The translations under genes and the position numbers were made by a program. The notes beneath the pieces were generated by a model, which made no database searches, was not told the origin of the DNA, and was given only the letters and a program-made list of their open reading frames with translations. Below are positions 16,849 to 25,890 of a DNA stretch of 64,000 nt, one piece after another; positions within the stretch are counted from its first letter, which is position 1; each line of letters starts with the position of its first letter. The DNA is taken from contig CAWFAP010000007.1 of the NCBI GenBank assembly GCA_963813975.1, positions 744,001 through 808,000 on the forward strand, given 5' to 3'. The DNA is from RYN-230 sp963813975 (GTDB lineage Bacteria; Actinomycetota; Actinomycetes; Streptosporangiales; Streptosporangiaceae).

Positions 16849-17291
16849 CGTCCGCGACCCCCCCGTGAGGGCCGGGCCCGGCGCCCGCGGGCCCGGACCG
16901 GAACCATTCTCCGGCACGCAATTACGAAGTACTTTCGGGAACTTGTCATATCGGCACGTCTGTGACGGCTGTGGCCTCCGGAAACGGCCGGTGCGGAGAT
17001 CCGCGCCCGGCACTGTTTCGTCACATTAGTTGCATCCATCACCGGACGGACCCATGGATCACAACCGAAGCCTGACATGGGCGACCCCAAGCTCCATTGA
17101 CCTGACGGGATTTACTAAGATAATTCGGAGGGAAAAGGTGCTTCCTCGACCGGGTGGCCTGGCTGATCTAGCCGGGCCGCTCGCCACTCGAGGTGGTGTT
17201 TCGAGGAGAATATCCCCGCGAAGAGTAAGATTCAGGCTGATTCCGGTAAATGGCGCATGGGCATCTCATGCTGGCGGGAAGGATCGGCACC
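16849..17291. other. 443-bp divergent spacer with probable promoter
   Basis: No convincing gene lies here. It contains a good vegetative promoter on the plus strand (TTGACC at 17097-17102, 16-nt gap, GATAAT at 17119-17124) and, just after it, GGAGG with a GTG at 17138 that opens a frame running into the permease gene out of phase, so it is more likely leader RNA than a gene. A small dyad CCACTCGAGGTGG lies near 17187. The bases next to 16848 are the leader of the minus-strand oxidoreductase. Confidence 0.5.
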
Positions 17292-18344
17292 GTGGCAGAC
17301 GCCCGCGCGGTTCGCCGGCCGGAACCGGGGCGCCCCGCGGGTTCCCTCTCCCCGGGCCGTCCAGGGGCAGGCCGGGGCGCTCACCCGGTCCGCCGCCTCG
17401 TCGGGCGGCGGGCCGCCGCGGGGCTGTTCACCTTATGCGTCGTCTCGGTGCTGGTGTTCGTGGCCACCGAGGTGCTGCCGGGGAACGCGGCCAACGCGGT
17501 GCTGGGCCGCACCGCGGCCAGCAGCCCGGCCGCGCTACACCGGCTCGAGGCGGCGCTGCACCTCAACCGCGGCCTGCTCGACCAGTACTGGCTCTGGTTC
17601 TCCGGCCTGTTCACCGGCCACCTCGGCCACTCCCTGGTCAACGGGCAGCCGGTCTGGGGCTACGTGGCGCCGAGGCTCATCGACTCCGCCGCGCTGATGG
17701 GTGCCGCCGGGGTGATCGGGACCGCGGCCGGGGTCGCGCTCGGCGCGCTGGCCGCGCTCCGCCGGGACGGCTGGTTCGATCACCTCTCCGCGGTCACCGC
17801 GCTGGCGGTGACCGCGCTGCCGGAGTTCGTGGTCGCGATCGGCCTGATCATCCTGTTCTCCACGGTGGTCACGCATCTGCTGCCCGCGGTGTCCCTGCTG
17901 CCGCCGGGCAGTTACGCCTGGAACGCCCCCCGGATCCTGATCCTGCCGGTGGCCACCCTGGTCATCGTGATCGTGCCGTACATCCAGCGGATGACGCGGG
18001 CGGCGATGATCGAGGCCCTGGAATCCGACTACGTGGAGATGGCCCGGCTCAAGGGCGTGCCGACGTGGCGCATCGTGCTCGTGCACGCGCTGCCCAACGC
18101 CACCGCGCCGGTCATCCAGGTCATCGGGCTGAACTTCCTGTACCTGGCGGGCGGGGTCGTGCTCGTGGAGTACGTCTTCGCGTTCCCCGGGATCGGCCAG
18201 GGCCTGGTCTCCGCGGTCGAGAACCGCGACATCCCGGTCATCCAGTTCATCGTCGTGCTGCTGGCCGCGTTCTACGTGTTCATGAACATCGTCACCGACG
18301 TGATCGCGTTGCTGGTCACGCCACGGCACAGGATCCCGCGGTAG
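17292..18344 (+). CDS. ABC transporter permease, DppB/OppB-like
   Basis: A 350-residue inner-membrane permease of the peptide/nickel class. The early helix with TEVLPGNAANAVLG matches the DppB N-terminal pattern, and the EAA loop that docks the ATPase reads EALESDYVEMARLKGVPTWR. About six hydrophobic segments are visible. GTG 17292 has GGGAAGG 9 nt upstream; the longer frame from 17250 lacks this. It is first in an operon with the second permease (19-bp gap) and the double ATPase (4-bp overlap). Confidence 0.9.
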   Translation: MADARAVRRPEPGRPAGSLSPGRPGAGRGAHPVRRLVGRRAAAGLFTLCVVSVLVFVATEVLPGNAANAVLGRTAASSPAALHRLEAALHLNRGLLDQYWLWFSGLFTGHLGHSLVNGQPVWGYVAPRLIDSAALMGAAGVIGTAAGVALGALAALRRDGWFDHLSAVTALAVTALPEFVVAIGLIILFSTVVTHLLPAVSLLPPGSYAWNAPRILILPVATLVIVIVPYIQRMTRAAMIEALESDYVEMARLKGVPTWRIVLVHALPNATAPVIQVIGLNFLYLAGGVVLVEYVFAFPGIGQGLVSAVENRDIPVIQFIVVLLAAFYVFMNIVTDVIALLVTPRHRIPR

Positions 18345-18363
18345 GACGGAGGACCGGGTACTC

Positions 18364-19287
18364 ATGACCGCTGCCGGACCAGGAACCGAGCGGATCCGCC
18401 GCCACCAGTGGCTGGCCTCAGCAGGCTCGGCGGTGCGCACCCCGCGCGGCGCCGCCGGCCTGGGGCTGGCCGGCTTCGTCGTGGCGGTCGCGGTCATCGG
18501 CCCGCAGGTGGCCCCGGATTCGCCGGGCGCACTGCTGACCTTGCCGTTCGCGAGACCATCCGCGCGGTTTCTGCTCGGCGCCGACTTCCTCGGCCGTGAT
18601 GTCCTGTCCCGGGTGCTGGACGGCGGCTGGCTGCTGCTGCTGATGGCGGTCTCCGCGACGGTGCTCGGCATCGCCGCCGGGGCGGCCGCCGGGATCAGCG
18701 CCGCGTACCTCCGCGGCCGCCCGGATGGGTTCATCATGCGGACCGTTGATGTGATCCTGGCCTTTCCGCAGCTGGTCTTCGCCCTGCTGCTGCTGAGCAT
18801 CCTGGGCCCCAGGCTGTGGCTGATCGTGCTGGCCGTCGGGTTGACCCACGCGCCCGCCGTGGCCCGGGTGCTGCGGTCGGCCACCCTGGACATTTCCGAA
18901 CGGGACTTCGTCAAGGCAGCGGAGCTGCAGGGGATGCGCCCGGCCGCGGTGATGGCCAGGGAGATCCTGCCCAGCCTGAGCACGCCGCTGATGGTGGAAG
19001 CGGGACTGCGGCTGACCTACTCGATCATCATCATGGCAGGCCTGGCCTTCCTGGGCTTCGGCCAGCCGCCGCCGTCCCCCAGCTGGGGGACCATGATCAA
19101 CGAGAACCGGACCGGCCTGGCCCTGAACCCCTGGGCCGTGATCATCCCCGCCCTGCTGATCGCCCTGCTCACCATCGGCACCAACCTCCTGACTGACGCG
19201 ATCGGGCGGGCCGCGCTCGGCGTGGACCGCAAGCCGGAGGAGGCGGCCCTCACCGGCGACCTGGACCCGGCCGGGAACCGAGCATGA
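18364..19287 (+). CDS. ABC transporter permease, DppC/OppC-like
   Basis: A 307-residue permease partner. The N-terminal helix with VAPDSPGALL, the segment GADFLGRDVLSRVLDGG, the EAA motif SERDFVKAAELQGMRPAAVM and the end LGFGQPPPSPSWGTMINENR are characteristic of DppC proteins. The ATG at 18364 follows GGAGG. Its stop overlaps the ATPase start (ATGA), indicating translational coupling. Confidence 0.92.
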   Translation: MTAAGPGTERIRRHQWLASAGSAVRTPRGAAGLGLAGFVVAVAVIGPQVAPDSPGALLTLPFARPSARFLLGADFLGRDVLSRVLDGGWLLLLMAVSATVLGIAAGAAAGISAAYLRGRPDGFIMRTVDVILAFPQLVFALLLLSILGPRLWLIVLAVGLTHAPAVARVLRSATLDISERDFVKAAELQGMRPAAVMAREILPSLSTPLMVEAGLRLTYSIIIMAGLAFLGFGQPPPSPSWGTMINENRTGLALNPWAVIIPALLIALLTIGTNLLTDAIGRAALGVDRKPEEAALTGDLDPAGNRA

Positions 19288-21137
19288 GGCGGGCGGGTGA
19301 ACAGGCGGGAGAGCCCGCGGGCGTGGGCCCAGCCCGGGAGCCCGCTGTCCGGCTGGAGGTCCGCGACCTGGAGATCCGGAACGGGCGCCACGGGCCCGCC
19401 GTGGTCAGCGGGATCTCATTCGCGGTGCGGCCCGGTGACGTGCTCGGCCTGGTCGGTGAATCCGGTTCAGGGAAGACCACGGTCGCCCTGGCCCTGCTGG
19501 GACACACCAGGCGGGGCCTGTCCGTCACCGCGGGCGAGATCCGCCTGGACGGGAGGGACCTGCTGCGGCTGCGGCCGGATGAACTGCGGCACGTGCGCGG
19601 GGCCCGGGTCAGCTACGTGCCGCAGGACCCCTCGGCGGCGCTGAACCCGGCGCTGCGGATCGGCTACCAGCTCCGGGAAGCGCTCCGGGTCCACCCTCCG
19701 GGACCGGCTTCGTTCCCTCGCCGGTCCGCCGGTGCGGCCGGTGACACCAGCGCCCGCATCCTCGAGGTTCTCCGCGAAGTACGCCTCGATCCGGGCCCGG
19801 ACCTGCTGCGCCGCTACCCGCATCAGCTTTCCGGCGGGCAGCAGCAACGCGTCACGCTGGCCATGGCCTTCGCCTGCCGCCCGTCGCTGATCGTGCTGGA
19901 CGAGCCCACCACCGGCCTGGACGTGTCGACCCAGCGCCACATTCTGGACACCGTCCGCCGCCTGTGCCGTGGCTACGGGGTGGCGGCCGTGTACGTGAGC
20001 CACGATCTCGCCGTGGTCAGCGAGCTGGCGGCCGAGGTGGCGGTCATGTATGCCGGCCGGATCGTGGAGGCCGGCACCGCCGCGGCCGTGTTCGGCCGCC
20101 CGCTGCACCCCTATACGCAGGGGCTGCTCGCCTCGGTCCCGGTCCCGGAAGGCGCCCGGCGGCTCACCGGGATACCCGGCCAGCAGCCACCGCCCGGGCA
20201 CCGGGGGCCCGGCTGCGCGTTCGCCCCACGCTGCGCGCGTGTCCTGGACCAGTGCCGGGCCCGCGTGCCGGACCCGGCGCCGCTGGCCGGGCGCACCGTG
20301 CTCTGCCTGCGCGCGGCCGAGACCGGGACCGCCCCGCCCGGGCCCGGGCCGGCCACGGCCGTGACCGGGCCGCCGGCCGGAGCGGCGGTGCTCTCCGTCC
20401 GGGGAGTCTCGGCCAGCTATGGGCCGGTGCGGGTGCTCTCCGGCATCGGCCTGGACGTGCCGCCGCAGGCCTGTGTCGCGATCGTCGGCGAGTCGGGTTC
20501 CGGCAAGACGACGCTGGCCCGCTGCATCGTCGGGCTGCACCGGGACTGGACCGGGGAGATGACCTTCCAGGGGGCCCGGCTGGAGCGCGGTGCCCGTGAC
20601 CGCCCGGTGCCGGTGCTGCAGCAGATCCAGTGCGTCTTCCAGAACCCGTACACCTCCCTCAACCCCCGCAAGACGGTCGGCCAGATCGTGGCCGAACCGC
20701 TGCGCCGGTTCCTGCGCGTGCCCCGGGGCGAGCAGGCCGAGCGGGCCGTCAGCGTGCTCGGGGACGTGGCGCTCGGCCCCCGTTACCTGTCCCGCTATCC
20801 CGATCAGCTTTCCGGTGGCGAGCGTCAGCGGGTCGCGATCGCCCGTGCCCTCATCGCCGAGCCCAGCCTGCTGGTCTGTGACGAGGTCACCTCGGCGCTG
20901 GACGTCTCGGTGCAGGCCGTGGTGGTTGAGCTTCTGCGCGCCGCCGCGGCCCGCAGGCACCTGGCCATGCTCTTCATCACGCACAACCTTGCTCTGGTGC
21001 GTAACGTCGCGCAGTTCGCGGTCGTGCTGCGGCAGGGCGGGATCGTGGAAGCCGGGCCGGCCGACCAGGTGCTGGCCGATCCGGGCAGCGACTACACCGC
21101 TCAGCTCATGGCCGACGTGCCCAGGCTCAGATCATGA
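19284..21137 (+). CDS. Fused double ATP-binding ABC protein (DppD-DppF type)
   Basis: A 617-residue protein carrying two complete nucleotide-binding domains in one chain, replacing separate DppD and DppF subunits. Domain 1 (about 15-260) has Walker A GESGSGKTT and signature LSGGQQQR with Walker B LIVLDEPTTGLD. It is followed by the oligopeptide C-terminal extension (GCAFAPRCARVLDQC). Domain 2 (about 375-600) has GESGSGKTT, LSGGERQR and LLVCDEVTSALD. All catalytic motifs are intact, so it should power the two permeases before it. It overlaps the upstream permease by 4 bp and the convergent esterase by 6 bp. Confidence 0.95.
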   Translation: MRRAGEQAGEPAGVGPAREPAVRLEVRDLEIRNGRHGPAVVSGISFAVRPGDVLGLVGESGSGKTTVALALLGHTRRGLSVTAGEIRLDGRDLLRLRPDELRHVRGARVSYVPQDPSAALNPALRIGYQLREALRVHPPGPASFPRRSAGAAGDTSARILEVLREVRLDPGPDLLRRYPHQLSGGQQQRVTLAMAFACRPSLIVLDEPTTGLDVSTQRHILDTVRRLCRGYGVAAVYVSHDLAVVSELAAEVAVMYAGRIVEAGTAAAVFGRPLHPYTQGLLASVPVPEGARRLTGIPGQQPPPGHRGPGCAFAPRCARVLDQCRARVPDPAPLAGRTVLCLRAAETGTAPPGPGPATAVTGPPAGAAVLSVRGVSASYGPVRVLSGIGLDVPPQACVAIVGESGSGKTTLARCIVGLHRDWTGEMTFQGARLERGARDRPVPVLQQIQCVFQNPYTSLNPRKTVGQIVAEPLRRFLRVPRGEQAERAVSVLGDVALGPRYLSRYPDQLSGGERQRVAIARALIAEPSLLVCDEVTSALDVSVQAVVVELLRAAAARRHLAMLFITHNLALVRNVAQFAVVLRQGGIVEAGPADQVLADPGSDYTAQLMADVPRLRS

Positions 21138-22862
21138 GGCCGCCCGGGCTGGCCCCGGCTGCGCGTTCCAGAACCCGCACTGGTGCTGGGCGCCGAACGT
21201 GGCGGCCGGGATCGTCTGGCTCCGGCCGCCCGGCCGCAGCGACATGAGCTGGCGGCTGGTGTACGCCGGCCAGAAGGGCTGGCCGGCCGCCTCCGGGGCG
21301 CCGAGCCGGGTGAACGCGCCCCACCAGACGATCATCTGGCGGGACAGTTCCAGCTGGGCCGGGGTGAGCACGTTATAGAGCGAGGTCCCGTTGCCGAAAC
21401 TCGGCCACAGGTACGCGAGTTCCATCGCGTGCCCGGCTCCCCACCGGTAGCCCGGCAGGACGTTGTTCAGCGCGGGCGCGTGCCGGTCATCGAACTGGTA
21501 GAAGAACGTGGGTGTCCGGCGGGCGAACTGCGCGGCGAGGTTCTGGGTGGGGCACCCGCCGATCCCGGTGAGGAATCCGCTGTCGGTCCAGATGGCCCCG
21601 ATGGCGTAGGAGGCGGTGTAGGGGCTGGGGAAGGCACTCCACGGATAGCGCTGCAGGATCGCGGGTGCCTCCGGACCGTAGTTCTGGTCCACGAACTGGA
21701 CGTACTGCTGCTCGGTATCAGAGGCGAACCCTTGCGTGAAGGTCCGTCCTTCGTCGTGGTTGGTCCCCATCAGCACCGGGACCCTGGCGTAGTGGCCGTC
21801 AGCCACCGCGGTGAGGGGCGGGAGCGGGAGTTCCGGGCCGCCGGACGTGAACTGCGGCGAGTAGCTGGCGCTGGCCGTGAGCAGCGTGGACTCCGGCGTG
21901 TTCCGCAGGCACGAGGCGGCGGTCGCAGCGTCGGGGCAGCCAGCCTGCGCGGCGAACGCCAGGCCCGCGGACCGGGCTTGCGCCGGGGTACGGGACGGGC
22001 AGCTGCCGCTTTCACTGATCGCGCCGCGGAACAGGCCGCGGGCCAGCGGCGAGGTCATCAGCGCGCAGACGGACCAGCCGCCCGCGGACTCCCCGGCGAT
22101 CGTGACCTGATCCGGGTTTCCCCCGAACTTGTCGATGTTGCGGTGCACCCAGCGCAGCGCGGCTTCCTGGTCGAGCAGGCCGTAGTTGCCGTTGGCGGTG
22201 CGCGCCGTGGCGCCCAGGCCCGGCACGTCCAGGAACCCGAACACGTCCAGCCGGTAGTTGATGGACACCACGATGATGTGGTCGGTCTTGACGATCAGCG
22301 AGCCGTCGTGCTGGTCACCGGCTCCGTTGGCCAGGCCGCCACCGTGGATCATCAGCAGGACCGGCAGCGTGGGCCCGGCCCGGTCGTGCGCGGCGGTGCG
22401 GTCCGGCCCGCCCGCGGGGGTGAAGACGTTGAGGAACAGGCAGTCCTCGGTGTCCTCCCGGGGGCCGTTGCCGCTGGGCAGCTGGGCACAGCGGTGGCCA
22501 TAGGACGTGGCGTCACGGACGCCGGTCCAGGGCCGCACCGGCTGGGGCGCCTGCCAGCGCAACGTCCCGACGGGCGGGGCGGCGTAGGGCACGCCCAGGA
22601 ACTGGGCGACGCCCTCGGCGTGCCGGCCCCGGAGCCGGCCGTCCTGGGTGGAGACGATTAAGCCGCCGTGTGACCCGCCCGTGGCCTCGGCGGCCTGCGC
22701 GGCAGAGACCTGCGCGGCGGGGGCGGAAGTGCCGGCCGCGGCCGGCGATAAGGCGGCCGGGACGGCCAGCGCGGCCGCCAGGCAGATAGCTGCGGCAAGC
22801 CCGGCCGCTCCCGGGAATTTCTGCCACCGCGCCAACGGCAGACGACCTGACTTCGCGTGCAT
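21132..22862 (-). CDS. Secreted type-B carboxylesterase
   Basis: A 576-residue esterase of the COesterase family with a signal peptide (basic start, LAAAICLAAALAVPAAL, AAAG cleavage region). The signatures EDCLFLNVF and TIAGESAGGWSV (nucleophile Ser) are clear; the Glu-type acid lies near GTNHDEGRTF and the catalytic His in GAGHAMELAYL. Pairs of cysteines suit an exported enzyme. Such enzymes cleave carboxyl esters and sometimes aromatic esters; the substrate is unknown. The ATG at 22862 has GAGGAGGAG upstream. The 206-bp region before it contains the AT-rich promoter stretch near 22960-23010. Confidence 0.9.
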   Translation of the reverse strand: MHAKSGRLPLARWQKFPGAAGLAAAICLAAALAVPAALSPAAAGTSAPAAQVSAAQAAEATGGSHGGLIVSTQDGRLRGRHAEGVAQFLGVPYAAPPVGTLRWQAPQPVRPWTGVRDATSYGHRCAQLPSGNGPREDTEDCLFLNVFTPAGGPDRTAAHDRAGPTLPVLLMIHGGGLANGAGDQHDGSLIVKTDHIIVVSINYRLDVFGFLDVPGLGATARTANGNYGLLDQEAALRWVHRNIDKFGGNPDQVTIAGESAGGWSVCALMTSPLARGLFRGAISESGSCPSRTPAQARSAGLAFAAQAGCPDAATAASCLRNTPESTLLTASASYSPQFTSGGPELPLPPLTAVADGHYARVPVLMGTNHDEGRTFTQGFASDTEQQYVQFVDQNYGPEAPAILQRYPWSAFPSPYTASYAIGAIWTDSGFLTGIGGCPTQNLAAQFARRTPTFFYQFDDRHAPALNNVLPGYRWGAGHAMELAYLWPSFGNGTSLYNVLTPAQLELSRQMIVWWGAFTRLGAPEAAGQPFWPAYTSRQLMSLRPGGRSQTIPAATFGAQHQCGFWNAQPGPARAAS

Positions 22863-23068
22863 GCTGGATCTCCTCCTCGGCCCAGCCTGGCGCGGGCCGC
22901 ACCGGACGGCGGGACGAGGACCCGGCCACGCGGCACGCGCACGAACGCATCAGACCCTTAGATTCTGTAACCATCCGGACCCGGAAGACATAGATGCTTT
23001 ATCAAAATTTACGGGCCGTCCGGGTCCGATGAGGCCTGGTGGGATCGCGGCCCCCGCCGGGCGGCGCA

Positions 23069-23783
23069 TCACCAGGGCAGGGACTGGCCGTCCCGGTAGA
23101 AACCGCCGGTGGGCCCGTCATCCGGGAGCAGCACGGCCCACATCACGCTGGCCGCCCCCTCAGCCACGGCCCGGCCGCCCGGGCCCATGTCTGTGTCGGT
23201 CCAGCCCGGGCAGACCGCGTTCACGAGGATGCAGTCGCCCCGCAGCTCGCCAGCCAGCAACCTGGTGAGGGCGTTGAGGGCGGCCTTGGACACGCTGTAA
23301 GCGGGGGTACCCCCGGTCATCTCGGAGATGGATCCGCCCCCGCTGCTGACGTTGACGATGCGGGCGTGGGCGCTGCGGCGCAGCAGCGGCAGGAAGGCCT
23401 GGGTGGTCCGCCAGGCACCGAGGAGGTTGGTGTCCAGCGCCTCGCGCACCACGGTCAGGTCGGCGGTCTGCGCCTGCTGCCACGTGTCGTAGTGAATGGC
23501 GGCGTTGTTGACCAGGGCGTCGGCGCGGCCGTAGTGCTCCTCGGTCCAGCTGGCCGCGGCCTGGAGGGTGGCCGGGTCGGTGACGTCCAGCCGCCGGGCG
23601 ATGACGCGCCCGCCCGCCGGGTCGATCTGGCGGGCGGCCCGCTCGCCAGCCGCCAGGTCACGTCAGCCCGGCCACGACCACGAATCCTCGCCCGGCGAGC
23701 TGCCGGGCGACCTCACGGCCGATACCGCGGTTGGCCCCGGTGACGACGGCGACCGGCCGGGCACCGGGGCCCTGGCCGGCCAT
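23069..23783 (-). pseudogene. SDR-family oxidoreductase, frameshifted
   Basis: From ATG 23783 the minus strand encodes the NAD-binding front PVAVVTGANRGIGREVARQL and then VVVAGLT followed by a stop. Four extra bases near 23663-23666 shift the frame. Removing them restores RDLAAGERAARQI, the RRLDVTDPATL segment, VNNAAIHYDTW, then SSGGGS, the catalytic YSVSK and a normal C-terminus ending at 23069. About 237 residues would result, the usual SDR length. The start codon overlaps the nrtR stop by one base (TGATG), so the gene was translationally coupled to nrtR. Real mutation or sequencing error cannot be told apart here. Confidence 0.8.
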
Positions 23784-24697
23784 CAGGGGCTCGCCGCCGG
23801 GAACAGGGACGGCGGCCGGAACGCAGCGAAGGGGTTGGTGACCACCAGGGTCCGGGCCACGAACCGGTACAGCGTGGCGGGCCGGCCCCCCAGGGCCGTC
23901 GGCCGGGCGGCTGCGGTCGTCGGCTCGATGACGCCGCGGCGGGTGAGGACCCGCTGCAGGTTAGTCGCCGACACCGGATGGCCGGCCGAGGCGGCGTAGA
24001 TGTCGCGCAGCTGGGCGATCGTGAACGTCTCCGGGGCCAGGGCGAAGCCGATGTTGGTGTAGGACAGCTTGGCCCGCAGCCGGTCCCGGCCCGATTCGGC
24101 GATGGACCCATGGTCGAACGCGGAAGGCGGGAGGTCCCCCACGGGGTGCCACGCCGTGTCCGCGGGCACGCGCGGTTCGGCATCGGCGGAGACCAGGGCC
24201 AGGTAGGCGGTGGCCAGGACGCGGCCCCGGGGATCGCGATGCGGGTCGCTGCGGGTCTCCAGCTGCTCCAGGTACGCGATGTCGGTGAGGTCAACCTTGG
24301 TGGCCAGGTGCCTGCTCACCGATGCCCCGAGGCGCTCATCGTTGCCCAGCGGTCCGCCGGGCAGCGCCCACCGGCCCTCGAACGGCGGCGCGCCTCGCCG
24401 CCAGAGCAGGACGTGAAGACCGTTGTGGCGTACTTGGAGGACTACCGCCAGGGCCTCGTGGGAGAAGCGCTCCCCCGGCCACGGCGGCGAGATCGGAGCG
24501 TTCCGCCGGGGCGTCATGTCCGACCGGCTGGGGCTGGTTCCCCGGCTGGCACGGGCCTCGCGGCCCGGGCTGGCCTGACGGGCTGGGCTGGCGTCCCGGG
24601 TGGGCCCGGCGTCCCGGGTAGGGCGGGCGTCCCGGGCTGCGCGGGCGGCCCGGCGGCCGTCTCGGGTCCCGGGCGCCTGCGGCTCATCGTCTGGCAC
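23783..24697 (-). CDS. nrtR: NrtR-type Nudix-domain transcriptional regulator of NAD synthesis
   Basis: About 304 residues: a Nudix-like domain (FSHEALAVVLQVR through RWALPGGPLGNDERLGASVSRHL) followed by a C-terminal winged-helix region (SYTNIGFALAPETFTIAQLRDIY and so on). This is the NrtR/NdnR architecture: a repressor of NAD biosynthesis genes that senses ADP-ribose or NAD derivatives. The Nudix box lacks the full REVxEE catalytic signature, as in regulators. It is divergent from nadABC with a strong dyad between. The frame is open to 24757, but that would start inside the operator; GTG 24697 is the first start outside it and ATG 24520 is also possible. Residues 25-80 are a Arg/Asp/Ala/Pro repeat of low complexity. 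Confidence 0.85.
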   Translation of the reverse strand: MPDDEPQAPGTRDGRRAARAARDARPTRDAGPTRDASPARQASPGREARASRGTSPSRSDMTPRRNAPISPPWPGERFSHEALAVVLQVRHNGLHVLLWRRGAPPFEGRWALPGGPLGNDERLGASVSRHLATKVDLTDIAYLEQLETRSDPHRDPRGRVLATAYLALVSADAEPRVPADTAWHPVGDLPPSAFDHGSIAESGRDRLRAKLSYTNIGFALAPETFTIAQLRDIYAASAGHPVSATNLQRVLTRRGVIEPTTAAARPTALGGRPATLYRFVARTLVVTNPFAAFRPPSLFPAASP

Positions 24698-24744
24698 GTT
24701 CGCATGGTACTGAGCTACCCAGTTTTCGACTCCGAGGCGAAATA

Positions 24745-24767
24745 GTTTTATACTCACAGTCTAAAAC
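24745..24767. promoter_or_regulatory. 23-bp dyad operator/promoter between nrtR and nadABC
   Basis: GTTTTATACTC (24745-24755) faces CAGTCTAAAAC (24757-24767); 9 of 11 positions are symmetric around the central A. The plus-strand -10 box TATACT (24749-24754) lies inside it, so a bound dimer would block nadA transcription. Position and symmetry fit an NrtR site; the exact consensus for this lineage was not checked. Confidence 0.75.
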
Positions 24768-24792
24768 CTCCCGCGGGAGATTGGGGCGGAGC

Positions 24793-25890
24793 ATGGGCAG
24801 TACGAAGACAGGCCCCCGGGCAGGCGGGGAGCGGGGCGGCCCGGGTTCAGCCGGCCGGAGCCGCCCCACCACGAGCGAGACCGGCGGGGACTGGGCGGCG
24901 GAGGTCCGCCGGCTGGCGGCGGAGCGTGACGCCGTGATCCTCGCGCATAACTACCAGGTCCCCGAGGTCCAGGACGTGGCCGACCACGTGGGCGACTCAC
25001 TCGCGCTGTCCCGCCTGGCCGCTGCGAGCACGGCGAGCGTGATCGTGTTCGCCGGCGTCTACTTCATGGCGGAGACGGCCAAGATCCTGGCCCCGGACCG
25101 GACCGTGCTGATCCCGGAACCCGGGGCCGGCTGCTCGCTCGCCGACACCATCACCGCCCCGCAGGTCCGGGACTGGAAGGCGGAGCACCCAGGGGCTGCG
25201 GTCGTCGCGTACGTGAACACCAGCGCCGAGGTCAAGGCGGAGTCTGACCTGTGCTGCACCTCGGCCAACGCGGCGCAGATCGTGTCATCCATTCCGGAGG
25301 ACCAGGACGTCCTGTTCCTGCCCGACCAGTTCCTCGGCGCCTATGTCCAGCGCGTCACCGGCCGCGCCAACCTGCATATCTGGCTCGGCGAGTGCCACGT
25401 GCACGCCGGGATCAGCCCGTCCGACCTGCGCCGCAAGGTGAGCGCCGATCCGGCGGCCGAGCTGTTCATCCATCCCGAGTGCGGGTGCTCGACGGCCGCG
25501 CTGTGGCAGGCGGGGGAGGGCGACCTGCCCGCCGATCGCACCCGGGTGCTGTCAACCGGCGGCATGCTCCGCGCCGCCCGCACGACCACGGCGTCCACCG
25601 TGCTGGTGGCCACCGAGACCGGCATGCTGCACCAGCTGCGCCGGGCCAATCCGGCCGTGCGCTGGGAGCCGGTCAACCCCGGCGCCGTGTGCCGGTACAT
25701 GAAGATGACCACGCCGGCTTCCCTGCTGCGCTGCCTGCGCGACGGGGTTGCGGAAGTGAGCGTCGCCCCCGATGTGGCCCGCCGGGCCCGGCGGGCGGTG
25801 CAGGCCATGATCACGGCCGGAGGAACTGCGGCCGGAGCGCCGCCATCCGGCGCGCCGTCCGGCGTGGCCGCGGCCGGGGCAGCCGGATGA
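24793..25890 (+). CDS. nadA: Quinolinate synthase A
   Basis: A 365-residue quinolinate synthase that condenses iminoaspartate with dihydroxyacetone phosphate, the second step of de novo NAD synthesis. Family segments are ILAHNYQVPEVQDVADHVGDSL, VNTSAEVKAESDLCCTS and FLPDQFLG. The three cysteines for the 4Fe-4S cluster are seen in GAGCSLAD, HPECGC and GAVCRYMKM. ATG 24793 is taken, with GGGG 7 nt upstream. Its stop overlaps the nadB start (ATGA). The unused C-terminal tail is Ala/Gly-rich. Confidence 0.95.
   Translation: MGSTKTGPRAGGERGGPGSAGRSRPTTSETGGDWAAEVRRLAAERDAVILAHNYQVPEVQDVADHVGDSLALSRLAAASTASVIVFAGVYFMAETAKILAPDRTVLIPEPGAGCSLADTITAPQVRDWKAEHPGAAVVAYVNTSAEVKAESDLCCTSANAAQIVSSIPEDQDVLFLPDQFLGAYVQRVTGRANLHIWLGECHVHAGISPSDLRRKVSADPAAELFIHPECGCSTAALWQAGEGDLPADRTRVLSTGGMLRAARTTTASTVLVATETGMLHQLRRANPAVRWEPVNPGAVCRYMKMTTPASLLRCLRDGVAEVSVAPDVARRARRAVQAMITAGGTAAGAPPSGAPSGVAAAGAAG

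Noticed and set aside
17030..18367. A 445-codon plus-strand frame overlapping the DppB-like permease
   Set aside because: The alternative frame contains a full permease with an EAA motif; this one is Arg/Gly/Pro-rich. A GTG at 17138 with a good ribosome site was considered as a leader peptide but the frame has no natural end before the permease.
14004..21137. Claim that the binding protein and the DppBC/DF-like genes form one operon
   Set aside because: They are on opposite strands with another gene between; only functional partnership is inferred.
24698..24757. Earlier start for nrtR at 24757
   Set aside because: It would place the start codon inside the 23-bp operator and the nadA promoter.
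25251..25886. Long N-terminal extension of nadB into nadA
   Set aside because: Homology starts at 25887, where ATG overlaps the nadA stop; the extension only reads nadA out of frame.
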